This document shows, piece after piece, positions 1 to 9,800 of a stretch of DNA of 64,000 nucleotides. Made by a program: the position numbers and the translations under genes. Source of the stretch: Spirosoma utsteinense (lineage in GTDB: Bacteria > Bacteroidota > Bacteroidia > Cytophagales > Spirosomataceae); NCBI RefSeq assembly GCF_014282275.1, contig NZ_VFIA01000001.1, forward strand, positions 186,001 to 250,000, given 5' to 3'. How positions within the stretch are numbered: position 1 is the first letter of the stretch; each line of letters opens with the position of its first letter. The notes beneath the pieces were generated by a model, which was not told where the DNA came from, did no database searches, and was given only the letters and a program-made list of their open reading frames with translations.

Positions 1-762
1 GAAAACGACGACGCCATCGTTGAGCAATTTGTAAAAGCATTTACGCCCCGAACGAAGGTGGTTCATATTACGCACCTCATCAATTGGGTTGGGCAGGTGT
101 TACCCGTCCGGAAGATTGCCGACGAAGCGCACAAACGCGGTATCGAAGTCATTGCCGATGGCGCACACTCCTTTGCCCTTTTCGACTTCAAAATCCCAGA
201 CCTGGGTTGTGATTATTACGCCACCAGTCTGCACAAATGGCTTTGCGCGCCCTTTGGAAGCGGGATGCTGTATATCCGTCAGAAAAAAATAAAGAACGTC
301 TGGGCTTTGTTGTCCAACACGGAACCTGATGGGCCGGATATTCGTAAGTTCGAGAGCCTGGGTACCCGTTCGTTTGCCTCGGAAATGGCGATTGGTACGG
401 CTGTCGACTTCCACAACAGCATTGGAATTGCCCGTAAGTTTGCCCGTGCTCATTACCTCAAAAATTACTGGATGGAGCGTGTTCGGGAACTGCCCGGCGT
501 AAAGATCCATACCTCGTTCAAGCCCGAGTTCGCCGGTGCGGTAGCCTTGTTCTCCATTGATGGCATGAAGTCCGGTGAGGTGGAAAGCCAGCTGCTGGGT
601 AAGTATAAAATCCATACCTCGCCCATCGATTGGGAGAATATACACGGTGTTCGGGTAACGCCCCATATCTACCATACTCCCAAAGACCTCGACCGGCTTG
701 TTGCCGCCATTACGGCCCTGTCGGCGAAGCAGGCTGTAGCCGGTACGTCCAAGAAAAGTTGA
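1..762 (+). CDS. PLP-dependent aminotransferase, class V (isopenicillin N epimerase-like), 5' end missing
   Basis: The reading frame is open from the first base of the window, so this is the C-terminal 253 residues of a longer gene. The fold-type I PLP pattern of class V aminotransferases is clear: DGAHS with the ring-nitrogen-binding Asp at visible residue 53, and SLHKW with the Schiff-base Lys at visible residue 79, followed by the small domain. The closest family match I recognise is the isopenicillin N epimerase / cysteine desulfurase-like group common in Bacteroidota; substrate cannot be read from the sequence. In related proteins about 150-180 residues precede the visible part, sometimes with a Tat signal. 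A short GC-rich hairpin follows the stop. The family is near certain; the reaction (desulfurase, epimerase or transaminase) is open. Confidence 0.85.
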   Translation, partial: ENDDAIVEQFVKAFTPRTKVVHITHLINWVGQVLPVRKIADEAHKRGIEVIADGAHSFALFDFKIPDLGCDYYATSLHKWLCAPFGSGMLYIRQKKIKNVWALLSNTEPDGPDIRKFESLGTRSFASEMAIGTAVDFHNSIGIARKFARAHYLKNYWMERVRELPGVKIHTSFKPEFAGAVALFSIDGMKSGEVESQLLGKYKIHTSPIDWENIHGVRVTPHIYHTPKDLDRLVAAITALSAKQAVAGTSKKS

Positions 763-804
763 TCCATCGTGACGTTTTGCGACAGTAAAAGACGATGTTC
801 GTCG

Positions 805-827
805 AAAGGCGGATAGGAACCGCCTTT
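805..827 (+). terminator. Hairpin after aminotransferase gene
   Basis: An 8-bp perfect stem (aaaggcgg / ccgccttt) with a 7-nt loop lies 42 nt after the stop codon at 760-762. The T tract is short, so termination strength is uncertain. Confidence 0.45.
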
Positions 828-892
828 GCCGGACTTTGTCTGCTACGCACCGATGCGCGCTAACAGGACCGGTTTAGCCGGTCAGTCACACT

Positions 893-1867
893 ATGGATCA
901 GGTAAAATGGGGTATTATCGGTTGCGGAGACGTCACCGAAGTGAAGAGTGGACCCGCTTTCAGTAAGGTACCAAATTCAACACTGGTGGCGGTTATGCGG
1001 AGAGACGCCGTAAAGGCCGCCGACTATGCCCGGAGACACCAGGTTAGCACCTGGTATGATGATGCCGACGCCCTGATCAACGACCCGGCTGTGAACGCCA
1101 TCTACATTGCTACGCCCCCCGGTAGCCATGCTGAGTATGCCATCCGGGCGATGCGGGCGGGCAAACCCGTTTATGTGGAGAAGCCTATGGCGCTGAACGC
1201 GGCTGAGTGTGAAGCCATGAACCAGGTAAGTCGGGAAACGGGCGTGCCCCTGTTCGTGGCTTTTTATCGCCGGGCTCTAGCGTACTTTTCGGCCGTGAAA
1301 GAGCTGATCGATCAGCAAGTCATTGGCAACATCCGATACGTTCGCGTTGTACTGAACTGGCAGCCGGATGACCGGGAAGTGGGTAGCCAACCCGGCTGGC
1401 GGGTATCGCCTGAGATTTCGGGGGGTGGGCTTCTTCACGATCTGGCATCCCACCAGTTCGATTTTCTGGAATTTGCACTTGGTCCAATCAAGACCGCCAG
1501 CGGTATTGCCCGGAACCAGGCGGGGCTCTATCAGGCCGACGACATGGTTGTGGCGAATTTCGAATTCGAGTCCGGTGTCCTGGGAACCGGTAGCTGGTGC
1601 TTTACCGTGAATAAAGAGCAACGGATCGAAGAGACGCAGTTGATCGGTTCCAAAGGGAAAATCACGTTTTCGTTCTTCGAAAATTTTTTGATCCGGGTAG
1701 AAACGGAAACGGGTTCAGAAGAATACACTATTCCCTTCCCGGCGCATGTTCAACAGCCGTTGATTGAGCAGATCGTGAATGAACTACGGGGTAATGGGAA
1801 ATGCCCCAGCACTGGCGAAACCGGCGCACGGGCCAGTGCTATTCTGGATCAGATAACGGCGCGGTAA
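893..1867 (+). CDS. Gfo/Idh/MocA family oxidoreductase
   Basis: This 324-residue protein is a cytoplasmic NAD(P)-dependent oxidoreductase of the Gfo/Idh/MocA family. It starts with a Rossmann motif (GIIGCGDV, residues 7-14), and the EKP motif that contacts the nicotinamide and carries the catalytic Lys is at residues 96-98 (VEKPMA). The C-terminal half is the alpha/beta substrate domain, including GGGLLHDLASHQ. No signal peptide is present, unlike the Tat-bearing relative at 56268. Length is normal for the family (320-370). Substrate is unknown; sugars, inositols or biliverdin-like compounds are used by relatives. The gene is preceded by 130 nt and stands alone; the next gene is convergent and ends 6 nt after this stop. 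Confidence 0.9.
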   Translation: MDQVKWGIIGCGDVTEVKSGPAFSKVPNSTLVAVMRRDAVKAADYARRHQVSTWYDDADALINDPAVNAIYIATPPGSHAEYAIRAMRAGKPVYVEKPMALNAAECEAMNQVSRETGVPLFVAFYRRALAYFSAVKELIDQQVIGNIRYVRVVLNWQPDDREVGSQPGWRVSPEISGGGLLHDLASHQFDFLEFALGPIKTASGIARNQAGLYQADDMVVANFEFESGVLGTGSWCFTVNKEQRIEETQLIGSKGKITFSFFENFLIRVETETGSEEYTIPFPAHVQQPLIEQIVNELRGNGKCPSTGETGARASAILDQITAR

Positions 1868-1873
1868 CTGCGT

Positions 1874-2947
1874 TTATAGCTGGACCCTTCGTCGAGACGA
1901 TCGATACCAGTAGCCTACCGCAACCAGCCAGCCGACCACCCCCCACGCCAGTAGCGGCCAGCCGAACATGATGGCCAGTAAACCGCCGATGAAACCCCAG
2001 AAAATGGCTATTTGCCAGCGGTCGGGGTTGATACTGCGGCTGTAGCCCAGACTGTGCAACAGCATAATCCAGCCCCAGCCCGTCAGCCATAAACCAATGA
2101 GGTAGTAAACGGGAACGCTGATGGGGCCGTTGTGTAGCACGATGAGAAGTTCGGGAAACCAGATCAGGCCATAGATGAGTGCGTATTGTCCGAAACGCCG
2201 GGCTACCGACAGGGGCAGATTGGCCAGTAGCAGCAGGTAGCGTTGCTCGAACTGATGGAGTTGACGGCCCACCTGCGAATGGGTGATGATGGCTAACATC
2301 AGCCCAATGAGTAATAGTCGCTGGTCGTAATCGTCTGTCGGGTACAGTCGGCAGATACCAACCAGTATGCCGCAGGAAATAAGCTTGGTAAATACCAGCG
2401 ACAGCGGTTCGTGACGCAGCCAGTAGGTTGGGAAAAACAGCTCATAAGGCAGACGAAACCGCAGGCTGGGGAGCCTGACCGTATCGGGAGCGGGTCGCAG
2501 CAGCCGGTAGTCGACAGCCAGCACACTGCCAATAAGCAGACAAAGCACGGCCAGTATAATGAACAAGAGCGATGCCCAGGATTGGTAATGAACAGCCCGT
2601 GCCAGCATCCAGGCCGCATAGCCAATTATGGGCAATAGCAGTTGGGTGAACAGCACGAACCAGTAGAAACAGCGCCTGCGGATGGGCACAAGCCGAAATG
2701 TTTGCAAGAACAGGTGTTCGGGAATGGCCAGTTGCCCGCGGATAAAGCTGACGGTTCTGGCGGTGTACAGTACCCATGCCAGCGCGAACAGGATCAACAG
2801 GAAAAATGAACCCAGCGCCGACGCAATCAGCGCTTCATGATCCATAGGGCGCATAAACCCAAATGCGAAATAAAACACAAGCCCGAACGTGCCGGCGTTG
2901 CGGATGTAAAAAGGCAGAACGAGGACCCGGTAGAGGACGGTCAGCAT
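1874..2947 (-). CDS. ABC transporter membrane subunit (exporter type)
   Basis: This 357-residue protein is strongly hydrophobic, with about eight to ten membrane segments spread over the whole length and basic cytoplasmic stretches (for example SFIRGQL, FRLVPIRRR, SSRRRVQL at the end). It has no ATPase motif. Its ATG lies 7 nt after the stop of the ABC ATPase gene at 2955-3590, so the two are almost certainly co-transcribed and form one transporter. There is no periplasmic binding protein, which points to export rather than uptake. Sequence similarity to a named permease family is not obvious to me, so the role as permease rests on hydrophobicity and the neighbour. The gene converges with the Gfo/Idh gene. 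Confidence 0.75.
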   Translation of the reverse strand: MLTVLYRVLVLPFYIRNAGTFGLVFYFAFGFMRPMDHEALIASALGSFFLLILFALAWVLYTARTVSFIRGQLAIPEHLFLQTFRLVPIRRRCFYWFVLFTQLLLPIIGYAAWMLARAVHYQSWASLLFIILAVLCLLIGSVLAVDYRLLRPAPDTVRLPSLRFRLPYELFFPTYWLRHEPLSLVFTKLISCGILVGICRLYPTDDYDQRLLLIGLMLAIITHSQVGRQLHQFEQRYLLLLANLPLSVARRFGQYALIYGLIWFPELLIVLHNGPISVPVYYLIGLWLTGWGWIMLLHSLGYSRSINPDRWQIAIFWGFIGGLLAIMFGWPLLAWGVVGWLVAVGYWYRSSRRRVQL

Positions 2948-2954
2948 ACGGGTA

Positions 2955-3590
2955 TCAGGGTAGGGGGGTGATGATGCCGTCGCCCACCTGCCAGGAACCC
3001 GTCAGGGTAAGCCCCGTCAGGCTAACGTCCTGGTGGGAGGTGAGCATAAACGATACCTCCTGCTCATCCCGTAGTTTCCGTATCAGGTCGAAGAGACGGG
3101 CAGCAGTAGCTACATCCAGCGTCGTAAGTGGTTCATCCAGCAGTACCAGCCGGGGTTTGCCGAGCAGCGCCAGCAGCAGCGACAGCTTTTTGAGCATACC
3201 GCTCGAAAACGTACCGGTTGGCTGCGTCCAGAACGTCGAGACGCCGAGAATTTCGGCCAGTGTATCGACCTGACCCGCTGGGGCTAGCTTGGCCCGGCCA
3301 ACAAAACCGGCCAGGTCGCGGGCGGTCAGAAAATCAGGGTAGAGGGGTTCAGCTTCGGCGTAGTTGACCCGCATCCGATAGGCCACCGGATCACGGCTGA
3401 TCTCATACCGATCATCGAGTGTGATCTGACCCGCAAACGGCAGCAGGCCCGCCACCGTCCGGAAAAATGTGGTTTTCCCGGAACCGTTACCTCCCTGAAA
3501 GTAGTGGATGCCCGGTGATAGTAACAGAGCGGGTACGGTCAGGACCGTCCGTCCGCTGTAAGCTTTAGTGAGGTTAGCAACGGTAAGCAA
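2955..3590 (-). CDS. ABC transporter ATP-binding protein
   Basis: This 211-residue protein is a single nucleotide-binding domain. Walker A is GGNGSGKTT near residue 35, the signature is the variant FSSGMLKK instead of LSGGQ, Walker B is LVLLDEP, and the switch His is in LTSHQD. It is short, as in ATPases that serve small exporters. The reading frame has no ATG at its beginning; the best start is TTG at 3588-3590, giving an N-terminus (MLTVANLTKAY) that is typical of the family. A TAnnTTTG promoter box lies 22 nt upstream. The next gene, 7 nt downstream, encodes its likely membrane partner. Substrate is unknown. Confidence 0.88.
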   Translation of the reverse strand: MLTVANLTKAYSGRTVLTVPALLLSPGIHYFQGGNGSGKTTFFRTVAGLLPFAGQITLDDRYEISRDPVAYRMRVNYAEAEPLYPDFLTARDLAGFVGRAKLAPAGQVDTLAEILGVSTFWTQPTGTFSSGMLKKLSLLLALLGKPRLVLLDEPLTTLDVATAARLFDLIRKLRDEQEVSFMLTSHQDVSLTGLTLTGSWQVGDGIITPLP

Positions 3591-3612
3591 AAGGAGGGTG
3601 ATTACAAAGGAA

Positions 3613-3620
3613 CAAACATA
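3613..3620 (-). promoter_or_regulatory. Bacteroidota -7 promoter box for the ABC exporter genes
   Basis: On the minus strand the bases read TATGTTTG, matching TAnnTTTG, the -7 element described for Bacteroides and Flavobacterium. It ends 22 nt before the TTG start at 3590. I see no clear -33 TTG partner. Confidence 0.45.
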
Positions 3621-3678
3621 GCCATAGTTTCAGCAGGATCGCCTGGAATAGCCGGGTTGGCAACCAGCAACGGTTTGT

Positions 3679-5787
3679 TTACCATTTCACACTTACCCGA
3701 GCCCCCGCAATACCATTCCGCAGCGGTGCCGCATTGTAGTATCGATTTCCCAACGCGTTCAGGTCATACCCCAGCGAGTAGGTCCGGTTGAGGAGGTTGT
3801 CGCCACTGGCGTAGAGGTCGAGCAGCCAGTGCTTGCCCAGTGACCGCCGAAATCCGAGCGTCGCCTGCAACAACTGGATAGGGGCCGACTGGATGGTGTT
3901 GGCATCGTTGAGCGGGAAGGGATTCAGGAACTGGTAGGTTACGTGAGCATACAGGCCAACACGGGTTTCAGCATCCAGCCCCGTTACGTAGGTAGCGGGG
4001 GCCACCCCCGGCAGCCGCTTGTTCGACAGATCGGCAGTGCCCTGCTGATAGTCGCGGAAGCGGTAGTTGGTCAACGTCAGGCTATTCCAGAAACGAAGCA
4101 GGGAAACCAGGGAGGGTTGCGCTGAAAGAGATGACGGAGAAAGCAGGTCATAGGATAGCTGCGCTTCCAACCCCCGCTGGTTGGTGCGGCCTGCGTTGAC
4201 AAAGAACTCGGCTCCGGCTGCGTCAGACCGCCGGACGATGGTTTCGCGCAGCTGAAACTGATAGGCCGTTATGTCGAACCGGAGTCGGCTTCGCAGCGCC
4301 GACCCTCGCAGCCCCACCTCATAGTTTGTGCCGCGTTCAGGATTGAGGGTGTTGTTGAAGCCCCCCGCCGATGGCCGGATCTCCTGACTCGATGGCGCTG
4401 AATAACCGGTGCTGATGCTGGCAAACCCCGACACATTTTGTCCGAACGTACGTAATAGCGCTACTCTTGGTAACCAGACAGGCGTGAAATTCCGGGTAAG
4501 TATCTGGGCGGGTTGCGCGTTGAGGGCGCGCGTTGGAAAACGCTGGAAACCATACCGGACGTCGTTGCGGCTCAGGCCCGCCGTTAGCCGGAAGTGAGCC
4601 GGTAACTGGGTTTCGGCCTGCACGAAAAGGGTCGACTGACGAGCGGTTAGTTCCTCGTCGGTCTGGATCGTATCGGCAACACCGCGCCGGTTCCCGAAGT
4701 TGCGGTCAACGGTGAAGTTGCGGAGCAGTTCGGCACCCACCGTGAACGTCGTTGGGAGCGGCCCGTTTGGCAACCGGATCTGTGTAATCGTACGTCCACC
4801 TATACCCTGGTCGGCCCGCTTCTCGTAGTTGGTGATAAATGGATTGGCAAAGTCAGTAGTGGAGCCGTAGAGAACGGTGGTATTCTGAATCCGGTCATTC
4901 CAGCGGTACTCATGCGAGAGGCCGAGGTAACCAAGTTTTTGATAGATGCCCGCCTGTTGCTCGGCACTGCCGGGCAGCGTACGGGTAGCGGGTCGTGAGG
5001 CTCGCGGATCGGCCTGATACTGGGCTTCCGTCAGACCGCCGGGTGTCTGGTAGTGCAGGTCGGAGTAAAGGCCCAGCACCGAGATGGTCCGTTTTTCAGT
5101 GACACCAAACGAACCGATCAGGCTTACGTTATCCCGCACCAGGGCGCTTTGATCGCGATAGCCGTCCGATCGCAGGTGGTTGTAGTTGATGGCAATGGCC
5201 GAATTGTTCTTTCCGGTCTGAACCGCTACCCCGTTGCCTAACAGTCCGTAACTACCAGCCAACCCTGACACCTCTACATTCGTTTGATTAGCAGGAACCG
5301 ATAAGCCGCTGAAGAGGATCGTTCCACCCGTTCCTGCCCCATACAGGCTTCCGGACGGGCCTTTGATCACTTCGATACGCCCCAATGCCCGTACATCGAG
5401 CGCGTTGAGCGGGGTATTGCCGCCGGCGTCGGTGAGGGGAAGTTCATTCCAGTAGGCCTTGACATTACGTACCCCAAAAGGCGACCGAATGGCACTACCC
5501 CGGATAGCGAGCCGGTAGCTGCCCGGCGACCGTTCATCGGCCCGGACACCCGGTAGCGTATTGAGAGCGGGTACAAGTGTGGGCGTACCAAACCGCTGAT
5601 TCAGGTCCCGGCGTGTTAGTAAACCAATAGAGGCCGGGGTTTCCAGCAGGCGTCGATTGGTAGCATAGCCCCGTACGACAACTTCGTTGAGCTGAAGCGT
5701 ATCGTCGAGCGACGAAGCTGTAGGTGAAGTCGACTGAGCAAACGAGACCGTTGAGCAAAGAGAGAAAATGAGTAGACTAATTCGCAC
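3679..5787 (-). CDS. TonB-dependent outer membrane receptor
   Basis: This 702-residue protein is a TonB-dependent receptor. A signal peptide (MRISLLIFSLCSTVSFAQ) is followed by a plug domain at residues ~30-170, starting with a TonB-box-like region (LNEVVVRGY) and containing typical plug motifs (LNTLPGVR, RGSAIRSPFGVR, IEVIKGPSGSLYGAGTGG). The rest is a 22-strand-type barrel ending in an aromatic residue (VSVKW), and includes the family signature TGYSAPSSQEIRP. It has no N-terminal carboxypeptidase-like domain and no SusD partner, so it resembles siderophore or iron receptors (FecA/FhuE-like) more than SusC. The ligand is not determinable here. The start codon is GTG at 5785-5787. A promoter box lies 22 nt upstream. 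Confidence 0.93.
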   Translation of the reverse strand: MRISLLIFSLCSTVSFAQSTSPTASSLDDTLQLNEVVVRGYATNRRLLETPASIGLLTRRDLNQRFGTPTLVPALNTLPGVRADERSPGSYRLAIRGSAIRSPFGVRNVKAYWNELPLTDAGGNTPLNALDVRALGRIEVIKGPSGSLYGAGTGGTILFSGLSVPANQTNVEVSGLAGSYGLLGNGVAVQTGKNNSAIAINYNHLRSDGYRDQSALVRDNVSLIGSFGVTEKRTISVLGLYSDLHYQTPGGLTEAQYQADPRASRPATRTLPGSAEQQAGIYQKLGYLGLSHEYRWNDRIQNTTVLYGSTTDFANPFITNYEKRADQGIGGRTITQIRLPNGPLPTTFTVGAELLRNFTVDRNFGNRRGVADTIQTDEELTARQSTLFVQAETQLPAHFRLTAGLSRNDVRYGFQRFPTRALNAQPAQILTRNFTPVWLPRVALLRTFGQNVSGFASISTGYSAPSSQEIRPSAGGFNNTLNPERGTNYEVGLRGSALRSRLRFDITAYQFQLRETIVRRSDAAGAEFFVNAGRTNQRGLEAQLSYDLLSPSSLSAQPSLVSLLRFWNSLTLTNYRFRDYQQGTADLSNKRLPGVAPATYVTGLDAETRVGLYAHVTYQFLNPFPLNDANTIQSAPIQLLQATLGFRRSLGKHWLLDLYASGDNLLNRTYSLGYDLNALGNRYYNAAPLRNGIAGARVSVKW

Positions 5788-5809
5788 AGACGTATAGTTA
5801 AAAACTGGT

Positions 5810-5817
5810 CAAAGATA
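5810..5817 (-). promoter_or_regulatory. -7 promoter box for the TonB-dependent receptor
   Basis: The minus strand reads TATCTTTG (TAnnTTTG consensus), 22 nt before the GTG start at 5787. A predicted transcript would have a leader of roughly 17 nt. I see no Fur-like palindrome nearby. Confidence 0.5.
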
Positions 5818-5938
5818 CGGTAGCCTGACTCAAAAATAGAAGGTGAGATCCCGATCAATTTTTCAAACCATACCGTCAGTCGGCAGGTAATTAAATATAC
5901 GCTACTACGTAGCTGAACATGTTTTTCATCATTCATCT

Positions 5939-6574
5939 ATGACTAACGCAAGTAACGATTTACACGGTAATGCGCCCGACTCCGCTCCGGTGGCGCTCCT
6001 CATCATTGACATGATCAATGACCTTGAATTTCCGGAGGGACCAGACTTTTTCGCCCCTACACTCGATGCCGCAGAGCGGATTGCCGACCTGAAACGGCGC
6101 GCCAAATCTCTCGACATTCCGGTTATTTATGCCAACGATAATTTTGGTCGATGGAGATCCGATTTCAACGAGGTACTTGAGCATTGTTTAAACGACGGGG
6201 TACGGGGGCAACCCCTGGCCGAGCGGCTCCGTCCTGATGCCGATGATTACTGGGTACTGAAACCTAAAAGTTCGGCTTTTTTTGCGACGACCCTGGAAAC
6301 GCTGCTGAATTACCTGAATGCCAAAACATTAATAATCACAGGTATCAGCGCTGATGCGTGTGTATTGTTCACGGCTAATGACGCTTACGTGCGGGACTAT
6401 AACCTATATATACCACAGGACTGTGTAGTTGCTGCCCTGCCAACCTATACGAAAGACGCGCTGGCCTATATGAAACGGGTTCTGAAAGCAAACACAACCC
6501 CGTCAACTGATCTCAATCTGGATGAATTACTGGAAAATAGCCAACCAGTATCGGAGCACTTCCAGAAAAGTTGA
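5939..6574 (+). CDS. Cysteine hydrolase, isochorismatase family
   Basis: This 211-residue cytoplasmic protein has the isochorismatase-like fold. The catalytic triad is visible: Asp24 in LLIIDMIND, Lys108 in LKPKSSAFF, and nucleophile Cys141 in SADACVLF, preceded by the family's conserved ITGISAD stretch (cis-peptide region). Members hydrolyse nicotinamide, N-carbamoyl compounds or similar amides; the presence of the Cys argues for a hydrolase rather than a true isochorismatase, which lacks it. Substrate is unknown. The gene is divergent from the TonB receptor, with 151 nt between the starts, and is followed by a 253-nt AT-rich spacer without a recognisable gene. Confidence 0.88.
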   Translation: MTNASNDLHGNAPDSAPVALLIIDMINDLEFPEGPDFFAPTLDAAERIADLKRRAKSLDIPVIYANDNFGRWRSDFNEVLEHCLNDGVRGQPLAERLRPDADDYWVLKPKSSAFFATTLETLLNYLNAKTLIITGISADACVLFTANDAYVRDYNLYIPQDCVVAALPTYTKDALAYMKRVLKANTTPSTDLNLDELLENSQPVSEHFQKS

Positions 6575-6827
6575 TTCATTGAAAGAGTACAACTGTATAT
6601 AGAATAATATGTAACTCTATTTCTGGATAATTTTCTTTCCGGTTAATAATTAGCTATAATTTTATGAATAAATAAAATATTAGTATTGTAAATTGTCTTT
6701 TTGAGCACATTTTTGGCTCTGCTATCTGGCTATAGCTGATTACAGTTTCTGTGTTAGCTTGCTGCCCTGGTAGCTCCGTTTATTAATCGATGGACGGATA
6801 ACAAGACGATTTCCTCAACTAGTTTTT

Positions 6828-9800
6828 ATGCGTAAACAATTACGAAAATGGAGTGCCTTTGCGTTGATTGCGCCATTTCTGCTCTGTCAGCCAAGAATCG
6901 GCAATGCCCAGAATCCGATAAAAGAAGCTGCCAGAGCGGCAAAAGTCTCACCTGATCTGCTCGCCGTCCAGACCAATAACGGTGCGCCAACACCCTTACC
7001 CGTCCGGGGACTACAGGTGCAGAACCTCGCCATCCTGACGGGTAATACCGTGGCCATCGAAGCGGTGTCGATAGAGGAGAACAGCCAGGCGTTGTTAGAG
7101 AGTCTTCGAAGGCTGGGCTTACTGAACGGTGTATCTGTCAAGCGAATGGTATCGGGTTACTTACCCATTGACAAGATCGACGAGTTAAAAGAGGTGCCCG
7201 GCCTGAAGTTTGCGCGGCCTGCCTACCAGCCGCAACACAATGCCGGGTCGGTAACGTCACAGGGTGATAAGGCAATGCGGGCCGATGTGGCCCGTCAGAC
7301 ATATGGCGTAACGGGCGTCGGTTCTAAAATTGGTATTATCTCCGATTCATACGATAAACTTGGTGGAGCAGCTGCGGGCGTAAGATCGGGCGATTTGCCA
7401 TCGGGGGTTGAGGTGCTCCTGGATTACCTACAGCCCGATGCCTCCGATGAAGGCCGTGCCATGGCTGAGCTGGTCCATGACGTGGCCCCTGGTGCCGCGA
7501 TTGCCTTTCATACAGCTCAGGGTGGACAAGCCGTTTTTGCCAAAGCGATCAGAGACCTGGCAGCGGCTGGCTGCAACATCATTGTAGACGACATTATCTA
7601 CTTTGCTGAGCCATTTTTTCAGGATGGAATTGTGGCGCAGGCAGCCGACGAAGTGGTAACAATGCACAATGCCACTTTCTTCTCGGCCGCCGGTAACCAG
7701 GCCCGGTCATCGTATCAGGCTGGATTCAAAGACTCAGGTATAAACATTCCTAACTATGGTCAGGCCCATGACTTCGGGGGTGGCGATATCCGGCAGCGTA
7801 TAACCCTGCCCGCTGGTGGAACTATTCGTCTGGCCTTTCAGTGGGACGATTCGTTCTTCTCAGCCAGTGGGGTCGGTGCCCGGTCAGACCTGGATGTGCT
7901 TGTATACTCAACGGAGGGCGCGCTGATCAACGGCTCGTTTGGTGATAACATGCTTGGCGATCCCTTTGAGATCATCAGCCTGAGTAACTCCTCCAATGGG
8001 CCTATTTCCGTCGATATTGTTATTGTTAAGTTTGCCGGTCCGGACCCGGGTCTGGTCAAATGGATCAACTTCGGAAGCCAGAACATTGCTATTGAGTACG
8101 ATACAAAAAGCTCGACCTCATACGGGCACGCCAACGCGTCCCGCGCCATCAGCGTTGCTGCGGCTCCGTACTTCTATACAAAAGCGTTCAACGGGAATCT
8201 GGAGACGGCCATTGTCGAAGACTTTTCGTCGGCAGGCGGCACACCCACACTGTTCACCACGACCGGTGAGCGCATCAATGGGGCCGTAGGTATTACCCGT
8301 CAAAAACCGGATATCACGTCTGTCGACGGTGGTAATACGACCTTTTTTTACCCCGGTCAGGATGCCGAGTCAGATGGTTTCCCCAACTTCTTCGGCACAT
8401 CGGCGGCCGCCCCGCATGCTGCAGCGGTAGCGGCTCTTATGCAGCAAAAGGCTACTAACGGATTGGCACCGAGTAGTATAGCAACGGCTCTGAAAACAAC
8501 GGCGATGGATATGGACGATCCGCTTACCCCGGATTTCGATAGCGGGTTCGACTACCGGACCGGCTATGGGTTCATCCAGGCTGACCGGGCCATTCAGGCC
8601 ACTATTCAGCCGCTGGCGCTGGTACAGCCCATGTATACCTGTGCAACGGGGCAGCTTACGTTTCAGACTACCGGGGGCGATGGTTCGCCAGTCGAATACC
8701 GGAGTGTGGGAATTACCGACTGGACCTTACAGCCGGTGCAGTTTATAGATGCGCCGGTGAGGGCCGATAAAAATTCGACAACGGTGTATTTGCAGGCACG
8801 TCAGCACGGATTCGAGGCTACGACCTATGCGTTCAATTTCCGGGCCTACTGTGAGGGTAGTAACGGTAACCAGCCACCGATACTCGATAATCCCATCGGA
8901 ACTCAATTGGCTCAGCGGGATACGTACTTCGCGTTTCAGCTTCCAGGTAATACCTTCTCCGACCCTGATAACGATCCACTCACTTATTCGGCAACGGGTC
9001 TGCCCACTGGACTGACTTTCGACGCGGTAAACCGACGGATCGAGGGCATACCTACCCAGGCGGGTACGTTTCCGATAACGATTACCGCAGTGGACGCTGG
9101 GGGGCTATCGGCGCAGGTCATGTTTACACTCCTTGTTTCGCCAACCGGCAGTACGCAGCCGCTGGCCCTGATCGCTCCCTTGTATGACTGCTCAACGGGG
9201 GCCATTACGTTTCGCACCGTAGAGGGTGACGGCACGCCTATAACGTATACGGCCATCGGTGTACAGCGGAATGCCCCAACAGAAGCATCGGGTATGGTAG
9301 AAGCCGAGTTGCGGGGCGACCCCAAACCGATTGTGATCTCGGCAACGCAGAGCGGAGTAACCGTTAGCTACACCTTCGATTTTGCTGCTTTCTGTAGAGG
9401 AGAGGGCGCTCCCACACCCCCTGTTACCGGAACGCTCGCTTTGCTTGCTCCGACCTACGATTGCGCCAGCGGCCAATTTTCTTTTCAGGTAACAGGCGTC
9501 AAGGCAGGTAAAACGGTCGAATACTATTCGGTACCGGGTATCACCGACTGGTCTGTTAACCCCACCCATCAGTTCAACAATGACCTTCGGACTGCGGGTG
9601 ATGTGAAGCCATTCACGCTGCGGGCCCGTTATACAGGCGAACCGGGCTCGGAGGTGACGCTGGAATGGATTCGCCCCCTGCCGTGCTTACCCAATGCCCG
9701 TCTGGCAACCGAAGAGATACACCGTGGCTTGCAGGTAATGGTACTTGGCAACCCGGCCCGGGATGAGCAGGTTGAGATCAATGTGCTGGGTGCCACCGGG